From Labrenzia sp. VG12 (GTDB lineage Bacteria > Pseudomonadota > Alphaproteobacteria > Rhizobiales > Stappiaceae), in the NCBI RefSeq assembly GCF_002237595.1, contig NZ_CP022529.1, positions 5,424,001 to 5,488,000 of the forward strand: a stretch of 64,000 bases of DNA, given 5' to 3'. The number at the start of each line of letters is the position of its first letter. The first letter of the stretch is position 1. The notes under the pieces were generated by a model. It was not told the DNA's origin, ran no database searches, and saw nothing but the letters and a program-made list of their open reading frames with translations. Below, piece after piece: positions 55,117 through 62,804 of the stretch. The position numbers were made by a program, and so were the translations under genes.

Positions 55117-55806
55117 GTGGCGGAAATCAAGGACTTTTTGAGAAACAGCTTTTCGCTGGAGGGGCTGGATTCCGATCTGGCGGTCGGTTTGTCCCGCCTG
55201 GCGCGGCCGATGAAAATCGCCGCGGGCACGATCCTGTTTGAAAATGGAGACCCCGGAAACGGCTGTTATGCCGTTCTGGAAGGCTCGCTGAAAGTGGCGC
55301 TCCTGTCCGTGGAAGGCGACGAGCAGTTGCTGGCGGTGCTCGGCCCCGGCGATCTTGTCGGCGAACTGGCCCTTCTGGACGGGCGTCCCCGGTCGGCGAC
55401 GGTCAGCGCGCTGAAGGAAGCTCAGCTCGCCTTTATCGACAAGGCCGCCTTCCAGCGCTTTGCCGATGACAACCCGGCCGTCTACCGGCATATGCTGTCG
55501 ATTGTCGGCAAGCGCCTGCGCCATGCCAATGATGTTCTGGCCGCACGTTCGTTCCTGCCGCTTCCGGGCCGGGTGGCGCAGACCCTGTTGCAGCTTTCCG
55601 AAACCTTCGGCAAACCGCTCGACGATGGCCGGCTGCTCATCCACTACAAGCTGAGCCAGGCCGACATTGCCAACATGGCCGGAGCGGCGCGCGAGAATGT
55701 CAGCCGCGTGCTCAATGACTGGAAACGCGCCGGCACCATCAGCCGCATCTCCGGCTATTACTGCATCGAACAGATCGACTTCCTGGAACAGGCTTCGACG
55801 CTGTAG
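55117..55806 (+). CDS. Crp/Fnr family transcriptional regulator
   Basis: From GTG 55117 the protein has 229 aa: a cyclic-nucleotide-binding beta-roll and a Crp-type HTH (LSQADIANMAGAARENVSRV). The phosphate-binding cassette GELALLDGRPRSATVSAL keeps the Arg-Ser pair used for cAMP, and there is no N-terminal cysteine cluster, so it is Crp-like rather than an oxygen-sensing Fnr. AGGGGG precedes the GTG by five bases; ATG 55012 would add 35 residues unlike the family. Whether it responds to cAMP from the cyclase at 17 kb cannot be told. Confidence 0.85.
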   Translation: MAEIKDFLRNSFSLEGLDSDLAVGLSRLARPMKIAAGTILFENGDPGNGCYAVLEGSLKVALLSVEGDEQLLAVLGPGDLVGELALLDGRPRSATVSALKEAQLAFIDKAAFQRFADDNPAVYRHMLSIVGKRLRHANDVLAARSFLPLPGRVAQTLLQLSETFGKPLDDGRLLIHYKLSQADIANMAGAARENVSRVLNDWKRAGTISRISGYYCIEQIDFLEQASTL

Positions 55807-55900
55807 CCCGGGGCTGCCTCTCGCATCTGACACGTGGCCTCTCTGCGCGGTAAGTGGTCATGCCCGATCAAGTCGGGGCTGACCACAGGGGGAAGCGGCT

Positions 55901-56332
55901 TTATGCGTCGCCCACCATCACCGCCATCTGGGTGCCCACCAGGATTGACGCCAGCGTCTGGGTGTTGAGGCTGTCGAGGAACGCCTCGGCCGCGCGGGCC
56001 ATGGCCCCTTTCAGGGCGCAGCGGGGCAGGAAAGCACAGACCGCATCGCTGTCGGGCTTCAGGCAGGCCACGACGCCGAGATCCGGCTCGATCAAACGGA
56101 CCACGTCACCCAGCCGGATCGCTTCCGGCGCCAGCGCCAGCCGGATGCCGCCGCCACGTCCGCGGGTCGTTTCCAGGTAACCGCCCTTGGCCAGATGGGC
56201 GACGATTTTCATCACATGAGATTTTGCAAGGCCAAGCTGGGTGGCCAGCTTGTCGACGGTCTGCGGATCATTGCTCTGACCCGTTGCCATCAGGATTCTC
56301 AAGGCAAAATCGCTGGCCTGACTGAGGCGCAT
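55901..56332 (-). CDS. Rrf2 family regulator, NsrR-like
   Basis: At 143 aa it begins MRLSQASDFALRIL, the usual Rrf2 start. It has a winged HTH (about 25-60) and three cysteines placed for an iron-sulfur cluster (Cys90, Cys99, Cys105; spacing 8 and 5 residues between). NsrR-type members sense nitric oxide and repress detoxification genes. It is divergent from a globin gene with two operator-like dyads between, which supports a nitric oxide role over iron or cysteine control. Confidence 0.88.
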   Translation of the reverse strand: MRLSQASDFALRILMATGQSNDPQTVDKLATQLGLAKSHVMKIVAHLAKGGYLETTRGRGGGIRLALAPEAIRLGDVVRLIEPDLGVVACLKPDSDAVCAFLPRCALKGAMARAAEAFLDSLNTQTLASILVGTQMAVMVGDA

Positions 56333-56346
56333 GGCTGCTTCCCATA

Positions 56347-56364
56347 AAACATTCATCTCAGATG
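56347..56364 (+). promoter_or_regulatory. Operator-like dyad A, Rrf2 side
   Basis: AAACATTCATCTCAGATG contains CATCT-N-AGATG. The same 18-base sequence with one base changed recurs on the other strand at 56401-56418. It lies 15 bases upstream of the Rrf2 start, placed for autoregulation. Confidence 0.65.
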
Positions 56365-56397
56365 TTGATTTTAGCGTGCATGTATGTCATTTAAAAG

Positions 56398-56418
56398 ATG
56401 CATCTTAGATGAATGTTT
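56398..56418 (-). promoter_or_regulatory. Operator-like dyad B, globin side
   Basis: The bases 56398-56414 form ATGCATCT-T-AGATGAAT, a 17-bp dyad with one mismatch, preceded by AAG. The AAGATGCAT core resembles NsrR half-sites. It ends 10 bases before the globin start and overlaps its leader, a position that would block transcription or initiation. Confidence 0.68.
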
Positions 56419-56428
56419 GGAGGCAGCG

Positions 56429-56932
56429 ATGGAAGCCGGCAGAACATCAGCCCACAGATACAAATTGCAGCGCAGGCCGGCGCCCGATACCGGCGACCGT
56501 CTACAGCGCTACGAACAGGTCGACGCGCAGGCCATCCACGTGATGGTGCACACCTTTTACGGCTGTATCCGTCAGCATCCGCGGCTTGGAGAAATTTTTG
56601 AACGCCGGCTGGCGGGCCGGTGGGAGGAACACCTGCCCAGGATGGAGACCTTCTGGCAGTCGGTTCTTCTGAAAAACGGCGCCTACAAGGGCAAGCCGGT
56701 ACCGGCGCATCTGAAACAGAAAGAACTTGTCAGTGCCGACTACGGCGAATGGCTGTCAGTCTTCCGGCCGGTGATCCGGGAACTGTTCGTGCCGGATCTG
56801 GCAGATGAAATCATCGCGGTGGCCGAACGCATCGCCCAGAGCCTCTGGCTGGCCACCTTTGGCACGCCCGGCGCCACCCCACCCGTCGAACTGACATCCC
56901 AACATTCCGATTGGAGCGGATCATGCTGGTAA
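56429..56932 (+). CDS. Group III truncated haemoglobin
   Basis: This 167-aa 2-on-2 globin of the P (III) group has key residues that match Campylobacter Ctb by eye: Tyr44 (B10) in TFYGCIR, His68 (E7) in WEEHLPRM, proximal His94 in VPAHLK and Trp108 (G8) in YGEWLSVF. N- and C-terminal extensions of about 28 and 20 residues are unusual. ATG 56429 has GGAGG well spaced; an upstream in-frame ATG at 56384 would translate the operator. With the NsrR-like regulator beside it, a role in nitric oxide or oxygen chemistry is likely. Its end overlaps the next gene by 10 bases. Confidence 0.9.
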   Translation: MEAGRTSAHRYKLQRRPAPDTGDRLQRYEQVDAQAIHVMVHTFYGCIRQHPRLGEIFERRLAGRWEEHLPRMETFWQSVLLKNGAYKGKPVPAHLKQKELVSADYGEWLSVFRPVIRELFVPDLADEIIAVAERIAQSLWLATFGTPGATPPVELTSQHSDWSGSCW

Positions 56933-57144
56933 CCATTGTTCTCGTCGCAGAAGCCCTTGTCGCTGTCTGGTTCATCGTCTTTTCGCTGATGCTTCTGTCC
57001 ATGTATCTGGACAGCAGGAACATGCCGCGGCCAAAGCTGGATGTGGCCGGACGTACCCTGATCGGCAGCGCAAAACTGGCCTTCATCACCGGAATGGTTG
57101 CGCTCGCGGCCATGACCGTTTTCGAAATTCAGGCCATCAGCTGA
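56923..57144 (+). CDS. Small two-helix membrane protein of the globin operon
   Basis: This 73-aa protein has two membrane helices (about 3-29 and 50-70) joined by a basic loop with SRNMPRPKLDVAGR. GGAG lies seven bases upstream of ATG 56923, inside the end of the globin gene, and the 10-base overlap indicates coupled translation. I do not recognise a family. A partner linking the globin to the membrane, for instance delivering electrons or gas substrate, is a guess. Confidence 0.8.
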   Translation: MLVTIVLVAEALVAVWFIVFSLMLLSMYLDSRNMPRPKLDVAGRTLIGSAKLAFITGMVALAAMTVFEIQAIS

Positions 57145-57170
57145 TCAACATCCGGTTCGGGAGACCAAAA

Positions 57171-57275
57171 ATGTTCAAGTCCAATCTACTGCACCGCGGA
57201 TTGCCGATCCTGCTGATCTGGGTTGCCGCACCTTTGCCTTTGTGGATCATGGCCATTTTGATGATGCTGTTCTGA
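57171..57275 (+). CDS. 34-residue single-helix membrane protein
   Basis: The frame from ATG 57171 to TGA 57273-57275 encodes 34 residues: a short basic start (MFKSNLLHRG) and one continuous hydrophobic helix (LPILLIWVAAPLPLWIMAIL) to the C-terminus. GGGAG at 57159-57163 is seven bases upstream. It follows the two-helix gene by 26 bases and is probably the third gene of the globin operon. It is short enough to be missed by automatic annotation. The strong ribosome site and sharply hydrophobic composition favour it being real. Confidence 0.65.
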   Translation: MFKSNLLHRGLPILLIWVAAPLPLWIMAILMMLF

Positions 57276-57344
57276 TCGATGAAAGGCTTGTGCTTGTGCG
57301 TTCGCTCGTTAGTCTAGCCTGACACGGAATGGAGGGGCTCAGGC

Positions 57345-57731
57345 GTGACAGACGAAAAACCGCATGGCGAACTGACCTTGCGCACCATGGCCATGCCGGC
57401 CGACACAAATGCGTCCGGCGATATCTTCGGCGGCTGGGTGTTGTCGCAGATGGACCTGGCCGGTGGCATCGCCTCGGGCCAGCGGGCCGAGGGACGCGTG
57501 GTGACCATCGCGGTCGACAAGATGAAGTTCATCCGGCCGGTTCATGTCGGCGACGTGCTGTGCGTTTATACCAGTGTCGGCCGGGTCGGAAATTCCTCGA
57601 TGGAAATCAAGATCGAGGCCTGGGCCCTGCGACATCGCTACGGCCATCGGGAAAAGGTGACGGAAGCCATCTTCACCATGGTGGCCGTCGATGACAGCGG
57701 CAAGCCGCGGCCGGTGCCGCAACAGGGTTGA
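57345..57731 (+). CDS. Acyl-CoA thioesterase, YciA-like hotdog fold
   Basis: At 128 aa it is a single hotdog domain of the acyl-CoA thioester hydrolase family. The signature DTNASGDIFGGWVLSQMDLA (20-39) carries the catalytic aspartate and the segment VDKMKFIRPVHVGDVL follows. It cleaves short to medium acyl-CoAs in the cytoplasm. The start is GTG 57345 with GGAGGGG upstream. Confidence 0.92.
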   Translation: MTDEKPHGELTLRTMAMPADTNASGDIFGGWVLSQMDLAGGIASGQRAEGRVVTIAVDKMKFIRPVHVGDVLCVYTSVGRVGNSSMEIKIEAWALRHRYGHREKVTEAIFTMVAVDDSGKPRPVPQQG

Positions 57732-57925
57732 ATTGTCTTGGCAATTCTCTTTCCTGCCCCCTTGGTCACACCCAATAACCTCATTCTGAGGCGGACCGTC
57801 AGGCCCGTCTCGTAGGATCGGTTTCGTGCTCCCGGGTTGCCTACCGGTCCTTCGGGATGCGCGCAGGCGCGCTCCTCAGAAGGAGGCGGAACAAGGGGCT
57901 TCTGGCGAGGCCTTTCTTGATTGTC

Positions 57926-58228
57926 CTAGGAAAACCGTGCCGGCGGCTGCCGGTTCAGGATATCGGCGAAGAGGTCTTCGTCGACGGCGCAGGTGCAGCC
58001 GTTTGCCCAGAGCTGCAGCAGGTCCTTCAGGCGCTCGACCCGGTCCGCGTCGCTGAGCGGGGCCTTGTGGCGCGGCAGGCCGCCCAGAATGCGCAGGGAC
58101 CGGATACGGGCAAGCACGCAGTCTTCGGCTGCGCTTCGCCAGATGTCGTCGTCGGCAAGGCTTGACTGGCTCAACACTTTGTTCTCGATCAGATCTGCCG
58201 CACGTCCGGCAAAAGGTTCCTGAGACAA
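57926..58228 (-). CDS. Small uncharacterised protein
   Basis: At 100 aa no family was recognised. It is soluble and helical, with two cysteines in NGCTCAVDEDLFADIL near the C-terminus. The start appears to be TTG 58228, with a very strong GGAGG five bases upstream, which is the main reason to believe the gene. A shorter competing frame on the other strand has no such signal. Confidence 0.6.
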   Translation of the reverse strand: MSQEPFAGRAADLIENKVLSQSSLADDDIWRSAAEDCVLARIRSLRILGGLPRHKAPLSDADRVERLKDLLQLWANGCTCAVDEDLFADILNRQPPARFS

Positions 58229-58264
58229 TTAATCCTCCATCGGTTTCCCGAGGAGGACTGGCGC

Positions 58265-58438
58265 ATGAAAGAGTACCGCTTCATTGCCGGAGAGTTCCTT
58301 GAGGAAAACCCGACCGCATCCCTGTTGCGGAAACCACCTTGCCCGGTCTGGCAGGTTGGCGAGGGCGCCAGCCCTTCTCTTGATGATGGCGCGCTTATGC
58401 CATGGTCAGCTCTTCTTGGCAAGACCGTCGCTGCATAA
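58265..58438 (+). CDS. Possible 57-residue protein
   Basis: ATG 58265 to TAA 58436-58438 encodes 57 residues (MKEYRFIAGEFLEENP at the start, then a Pro/Cys/Trp segment). AGGAGG is eight bases upstream. It is divergent from the TTG-start gene with only 36 bases between the two starts, so their promoters would have to overlap the coding regions. No family recognised; possibly not expressed. Confidence 0.4.
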   Translation: MKEYRFIAGEFLEENPTASLLRKPPCPVWQVGEGASPSLDDGALMPWSALLGKTVAA

Positions 58439-58455
58439 CAGCTATTCACATTGAG

Positions 58456-59172
58456 TCATTGCCGCCGGTCATAATCGATCCGCCCGTCCACCAGGTGGAT
58501 GCGCCGTTCCATGCGTGCGGCCAGGTCCATGTCGTGGGTGACGGCAACCACGGTCGTCCTTTCCCGGTCGACGATTTTCTGAAGGCTTTCAAAGACCTGT
58601 TCGGTCGCTGCCGAATCCAGGCTGCCGGTCGGCTCGTCCGCCAGGATCAGGTCCGGCGAATTGGCAAGCGCCCTGGCGACGGCGACCCGCTGCCTCTGGC
58701 CGCCCGAAAGCTGTTCCGGCCGCCGGTGCAGGAACTCCTCCAGACCGAGATCGGCGAGCAACCCGGTGGCATGGTCCAGCTGTGCCTTCGCGGACAGCTT
58801 GCCGAGCCGCTGCATCGGGATCATCACATTGTCCAGCGCCGTGAATTCGGGCAGCAGAAAGTGAAACTGAAAGACGAAGCCCAGCTTCTCCAGACGCAGA
58901 TGTGCCATTTCGGCGGAGGAGAGGTCGGCGGTCTCCTTGCCCCCGATCAGCACAGAACCGCGCGTCGGCCGGTCGAGCAGGCCCAGCAGATAGAGAAGCG
59001 ACGACTTGCCGGACCCGGACGGTCCGGTAATGGCGACGAACTCGGCTTCGCCGACCGTGAAGCTGACATCCTCGACCAGTGTCACCGGTACGACGGTGGG
59101 CAGGATGCGGGTAAGCCCGCGTGTCTCCAGCAACGGTGTTTCATCTGCCGTGAGGGCGGGTTCGGCTGTCAT
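58456..59172 (-). CDS. ABC transporter ATP-binding protein, LolD/MacB-like
   Basis: At 238 aa it has Walker A GPSGSGKS (50-57), Q-loop Gln102, signature LSGGQRQ (155-161), Walker B LILADE (175-180) and H-loop VTHD. It belongs to the MacB/LolD branch that powers export or lipoprotein release through mechanotransmission rather than substrate passage. The start overlaps the permease stop by 4 bases. Confidence 0.93.
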   Translation of the reverse strand: MTAEPALTADETPLLETRGLTRILPTVVPVTLVEDVSFTVGEAEFVAITGPSGSGKSSLLYLLGLLDRPTRGSVLIGGKETADLSSAEMAHLRLEKLGFVFQFHFLLPEFTALDNVMIPMQRLGKLSAKAQLDHATGLLADLGLEEFLHRRPEQLSGGQRQRVAVARALANSPDLILADEPTGSLDSAATEQVFESLQKIVDRERTTVVAVTHDMDLAARMERRIHLVDGRIDYDRRQ

Positions 59173-60404
59173 GTTGCCCCCCTGATGATATCGACGGGAT
59201 TGAGCCGCGCGGCTTTGCGGGCCGGGATCAGGCCGGCAATGGCCGAGGAGAGAAAGGCGAGCAGGCAGGCCAGCACATAGTGAAGCGCGGAGAAGTGGAT
59301 CGGCAGCCGGGTCATCTCCACATTGGTGGTGACCTCAAATTTGATCGAAGCGAGATAGCTCGACAGGCCGAAGCCAAGCATTGATCCGGCGATTGCTCCC
59401 AGAACACCAATGACCAGTCCCTCCAGCACGAAGATCCGCTGGATGTCGCGTTCCGGAAAGCCGAGCGACTTCAGGATCGCAATGTCCTTGGCCTTCTCGT
59501 GCACAATCGTGGAGACGATGTTGTAGATGCCGAACCCGGCAACGACCAGGATCGCGCCGACCACGGTGTACATGATCACATTGCGCACGAAAAAGGCTTC
59601 CAGCAGACCTTCATTGGCCTCTTCCCAGGAGAGGGCCTTGTAGCCAAGCTGGCGTTCCGCGCGGGCGGCAACCTGTCTGGCCGTCTTGATGTCGTTGAGG
59701 TGGATGGAGATGGAATTGATGATGTCGGGTTTTTCCAGAAGGATCTGGACGGCCTTCAAGGGGGCGTAAGCCAGGCCTTCATCGCTTGAGGTGACGCCGG
59801 TGTGGAACAGGCCGACAATCTTGAAGCGCTTGGCAATGCCGTTGGCCGACGTCATCGTGACGGTGTCGCCGAGGTCGGCGCCAAGCCGTGTTGAGGCCTT
59901 GGCACCAATCACGAGGCCGTTGGACGTTGTTGCCAGATCCGTGAACGCTCCCTGGCGCATGTCCTCGCCGATTTGCGAGACCAGAAGTTCCTTGCGCGGC
60001 ACCACGCCGATCAGTGTCAGACCGAGATCCTGTCCGCTGTAGCGCAGGACGGCCTGGCCGCTCAGCCGCTCCGCCATCGTTCCGTCCACCCAGTCGCGCA
60101 GGGAAGCAAGTGCCTCGGTCGGATTTCGGATGCCGCGCAGATCTTCCTTCGGCCGGAGACCATGATAGGCAACGGCGTCATAGACTTCACTTGCCGGCTG
60201 TTCGCGGGGCGCGCGCTGGTCGTCCTTGATCTCGACATGGGGGATCGCCTCGATCAGGGTGGTGGTGAAATCACGCTGCGAGCCCTCCATCAGGCTGGCC
60301 ATGGCCACCGAGAAACCGACGCCCATGGCAACGCCGAGCGTCGACACCACGGTCTGACGCATCCGGTTGCGCACATGGGTCGCCGCGATCCGCAGAAGCA
60401 GCAT
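59169..60404 (-). CDS. ABC transporter permease, MacB/FtsX type
   Basis: At 411 aa it has an N-terminal helix, a large periplasmic MacB_PCD domain (about 45-270) and three C-terminal helices with the FtsX-type segments VHEKAKDIAILKSLGFPERD and GLIPARKAARLNPVDIIRG. It forms a tripartite-like exporter with the adjacent ATPase and membrane fusion protein. The stop and start codons of all three genes overlap. Its start shares one base with the upstream stop (TGATG). Confidence 0.93.
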   Translation of the reverse strand: MLLLRIAATHVRNRMRQTVVSTLGVAMGVGFSVAMASLMEGSQRDFTTTLIEAIPHVEIKDDQRAPREQPASEVYDAVAYHGLRPKEDLRGIRNPTEALASLRDWVDGTMAERLSGQAVLRYSGQDLGLTLIGVVPRKELLVSQIGEDMRQGAFTDLATTSNGLVIGAKASTRLGADLGDTVTMTSANGIAKRFKIVGLFHTGVTSSDEGLAYAPLKAVQILLEKPDIINSISIHLNDIKTARQVAARAERQLGYKALSWEEANEGLLEAFFVRNVIMYTVVGAILVVAGFGIYNIVSTIVHEKAKDIAILKSLGFPERDIQRIFVLEGLVIGVLGAIAGSMLGFGLSSYLASIKFEVTTNVEMTRLPIHFSALHYVLACLLAFLSSAIAGLIPARKAARLNPVDIIRGAT

Positions 60405-61417
60405 CAGGACCGGTCCCCCGCCATTGGCTGCACGGCCTGGCCCTCTTCGAGCGCTGCATCAAAGGGAAAGACAACTCGGCTGTCCAGGTCCAGCCCGTCC
60501 AGGACCTCGACGGCGCGCGTTCCGCGAATACCGGTGGTGAGCGTTATTCGGCTGACGCGGTTGTCTGGGCCAAGCACTTGCACCGCAATGCCGTCAAAGG
60601 CGGCCGCCGGCAGCAATAGCGCATCGTCCTTTTCCTCGGTGACGATGTTGATTTCGGCCGTCATGCCGATCCGCAACGGCGTGTCCTTCGGCAGGTCGAG
60701 ATAGACCCGGTAGTTCTTCAGGACCGGATCGCCTTTCGGCGTGATCCGTGACACGGTCGCCTTGAGGTCCCCTTCTGGAAACGCGTCCGCCTTGATCAGC
60801 GCCACCTGGCCCTGATCGACTTTCGGGATGTCTTCCTCGTTGACTTCCGCGACCAGTTGAAGCGGTGTCGGCTGTCCGATCCAGAACAGGATCTCGCCGG
60901 GTTCGGCAACCTCGCCGACAGAGCCGTCCTGCCGCAGCACCATGCCGTCCATCGGGGCGACGATGCGATAGTCCCGGAGCCGTTCCGACTGTGCGGCGAT
61001 CATGGCGTTGACACGGATGAGTTCGCTCTGCGCCTTGTCATAGACCTGCTGGCTGACCACCCGCCGTTCCAGGAGCTGCTGGGCCCGTTCCCGGTCCGAC
61101 CGGGCCAGGACCTGGCGCGCTTCCAATTCCGCCAGCGTCGCCCTTGCGTCGCCGCTGTCGAGTTCGGCCAGCTCGTCGCCCTTGGCAACCACCATGCCCT
61201 CGCAGCCGCAAAGGGAAATGATGCGTTCGCGGATAATGCTGGTCACCTTGGCCCACCGGACGGGTTCGACCACGGCCGTCGCATAGACAACTTCGGCTGC
61301 CTTGCCCTCATAGGGTGACACGACTTCGACCTTCGGCGGCCGCGCGCCCCACCAGTTCCAGCCGGCAATCGCCGCTGCCAGCAGCAGGACCAGACCCAGA
61401 TATTTCATCAAACGCAT
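60404..61417 (-). CDS. HlyD/RND-type membrane fusion protein
   Basis: At 337 aa it has an N-terminal membrane anchor (about 5-22), a lipoyl/barrel-sandwich part split by a coiled-coil hairpin (ATLAELEARQVLARSDRERA, RVVSQQVYDKAQSEL) and a beta-barrel. A Cys pair in ISLCGCEGMVV is unusual for the family. It is the first gene of the exporter operon. No outer-membrane channel gene is near, so a shared TolC-like protein would be needed. Confidence 0.92.
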   Translation of the reverse strand: MRLMKYLGLVLLLAAAIAGWNWWGARPPKVEVVSPYEGKAAEVVYATAVVEPVRWAKVTSIIRERIISLCGCEGMVVAKGDELAELDSGDARATLAELEARQVLARSDRERAQQLLERRVVSQQVYDKAQSELIRVNAMIAAQSERLRDYRIVAPMDGMVLRQDGSVGEVAEPGEILFWIGQPTPLQLVAEVNEEDIPKVDQGQVALIKADAFPEGDLKATVSRITPKGDPVLKNYRVYLDLPKDTPLRIGMTAEINIVTEEKDDALLLPAAAFDGIAVQVLGPDNRVSRITLTTGIRGTRAVEVLDGLDLDSRVVFPFDAALEEGQAVQPMAGDRS

Positions 61418-61520
61418 GACGCACCTTCATCAAGTTGGGCGCAAGACTACCGCCTTGAAGGTGTGGTGCAAGGAGATGGATCAAATCCGTAAAACTGCGG
61501 AGAGATCTGGGGCCCTGACC

Positions 61521-61733
61521 CTAGTAGTGAGGTGGCTTCTCGTTCTGGTGTCCGGGCAGGACATTGTCCATCAGCTCTTCCACCTGGTCGGTCATGTTGC
61601 TCAGAAGACGCGTCATCCGGTCGATCTGCTTGCCCTGCTCGATGACCACCTGGTTGAGATCCTCGATCGTGTTGGTGGCGTGGGCAAGATCTGTTTCGAG
61701 CTTCTCCAGACGGGCGTCGTGATCGTCTGCCAT
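61521..61733 (-). CDS. slyX: SlyX family protein
   Basis: At 70 aa it is a coiled coil with heptad pattern (LEKLETDLAHATNTIEDLNQ, VVIEQGKQIDRMTRLL) and a C-terminus ENEKPPHY-like (HQNEKPPHY), which is typical of SlyX. Function unknown in most bacteria. ATG 61733 is the family-like start; the frame extends six residues further. Confidence 0.88.
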   Translation of the reverse strand: MADDHDARLEKLETDLAHATNTIEDLNQVVIEQGKQIDRMTRLLSNMTDQVEELMDNVLPGHQNEKPPHY

Positions 61734-61925
61734 GCGGTCTCCTGGCCCCACGAAAAGGGCAGCTGTTGGGGTTCGGGCGCAGGTATAGGCCGGTCACCGG
61801 CAAAGCACAATTGTTCGTGACCCGCGCAATGGCGGCTTTTCCTCCTGCGTTGGGCCGCTTTATGGTCACCGGCAACACGGTCCTCGCGCCGACCTGCCTG
61901 AATTGCCTTCCCCGGAGACCCGCTC

Positions 61926-62630
61926 ATGACCAGCCTGAACGACTTTGACATCACCCGAAAATGGCCCGCCCAGCACCCGGAGCGCATCCAGCTCTATTCC
62001 CTGCCGACCCCGAACGGCATCAAGGTGTCGGCCATGCTGGAGGAAACCGGCCTGCCCTATGAGGCGCACAAGGTCGATTTTGCCACCAATGATCAGATGA
62101 GCCCGGAATTCCTGTCGCTCAACCCGAACAACAAGATCCCGGCCATCATCGATCCGAACGGTCCGGACGGTGCGCCGCTGCCGCTCTGGGAATCGGGGGC
62201 CATCCTGATTTACCTGGCTGACAAGTCCGGCAATCTGATCCCGGCGGATCCGGACGGTAAGTACCAGGCGATCCAGTGGCTGATGTGGCAGATGGGCGGC
62301 CTTGGTCCCATGACCGGTCAGCTCGGGTTCTTTCACAAGTTTGCCGGGAAGGACTATGAAGACCGGCGCCCCTTCGAGCGGTACCGCGACGAGGTCAAAC
62401 GGCTGCTCGGCGTGCTTGACCGGCAGCTGGACGGCAAGGACTTCATTCTCGGTGCGGACTACTCGATCGCCGATATCGCCACCTGGCCATGGGCACGCAA
62501 CATCAACGGTTTTTACGAGGCGGGTGAAGTCACGGGCTATGCCGGCTATTCCAACGTGGTGCGCTGGGTGGAGAGCTGCATGGCGCGGCCGGCCAGCCAG
62601 AAAGCGATCGACATTCCGCCTCGCGACTGA
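61926..62630 (+). CDS. Glutathione S-transferase, nu class (YfcG/YghU-like)
   Basis: At 234 aa it has an N-terminal thioredoxin fold with LYSLPTPNGIKVS (23-35), whose TPNG motif is the mark of nu-class enzymes that work as disulfide-bond reductases with two bound glutathiones. The cis-proline and glutathione-contact segments NKIPAI and LWESGAILIYLA follow, then the helical C-terminal domain. It connects with the gshA gene in this window only by shared cofactor. Confidence 0.92.
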   Translation: MTSLNDFDITRKWPAQHPERIQLYSLPTPNGIKVSAMLEETGLPYEAHKVDFATNDQMSPEFLSLNPNNKIPAIIDPNGPDGAPLPLWESGAILIYLADKSGNLIPADPDGKYQAIQWLMWQMGGLGPMTGQLGFFHKFAGKDYEDRRPFERYRDEVKRLLGVLDRQLDGKDFILGADYSIADIATWPWARNINGFYEAGEVTGYAGYSNVVRWVESCMARPASQKAIDIPPRD

Positions 62631-62654
62631 TGCAAATGCCGGAGAGATGAAGAT

Positions 62655-62686
62655 GAAACCGCCTCTTTCAGGCGGTTTCTTTTTTT
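62655..62686 (+). terminator. Intrinsic terminator after the glutathione transferase gene
   Basis: GAAACCGCCT (62655-62664) pairs with AGGCGGTTTC (62670-62679) and is followed by seven T residues. Confidence 0.93.
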
Positions 62687-62804
62687 CGTCGGGACGCGTA
62701 AACATCACGCGCGATTCGAATACCCGCCGCCGGACAGCCGATCATGAAGCGTTCGGTCGCACCCTATCCATTTGCCTGATTGCCTCTTTGTCTGGAAAAT
62801 TCTG

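Noticed and set aside
56429..56932. Apparent loss of the proximal histidine in the globin (Asp in SADYGEW)
   Set aside because: Counting along the remembered Campylobacter Ctb sequence shows the proximal His is the one in the PAHL/KKHL segment, which is conserved here as His94. The Asp position is not the haem ligand.
58189..58449. 86-codon minus-strand frame
   Set aside because: It overlaps the start of the 100-aa gene with its strong ribosome site, lacks its own, and has a random Ser/Arg-rich composition.
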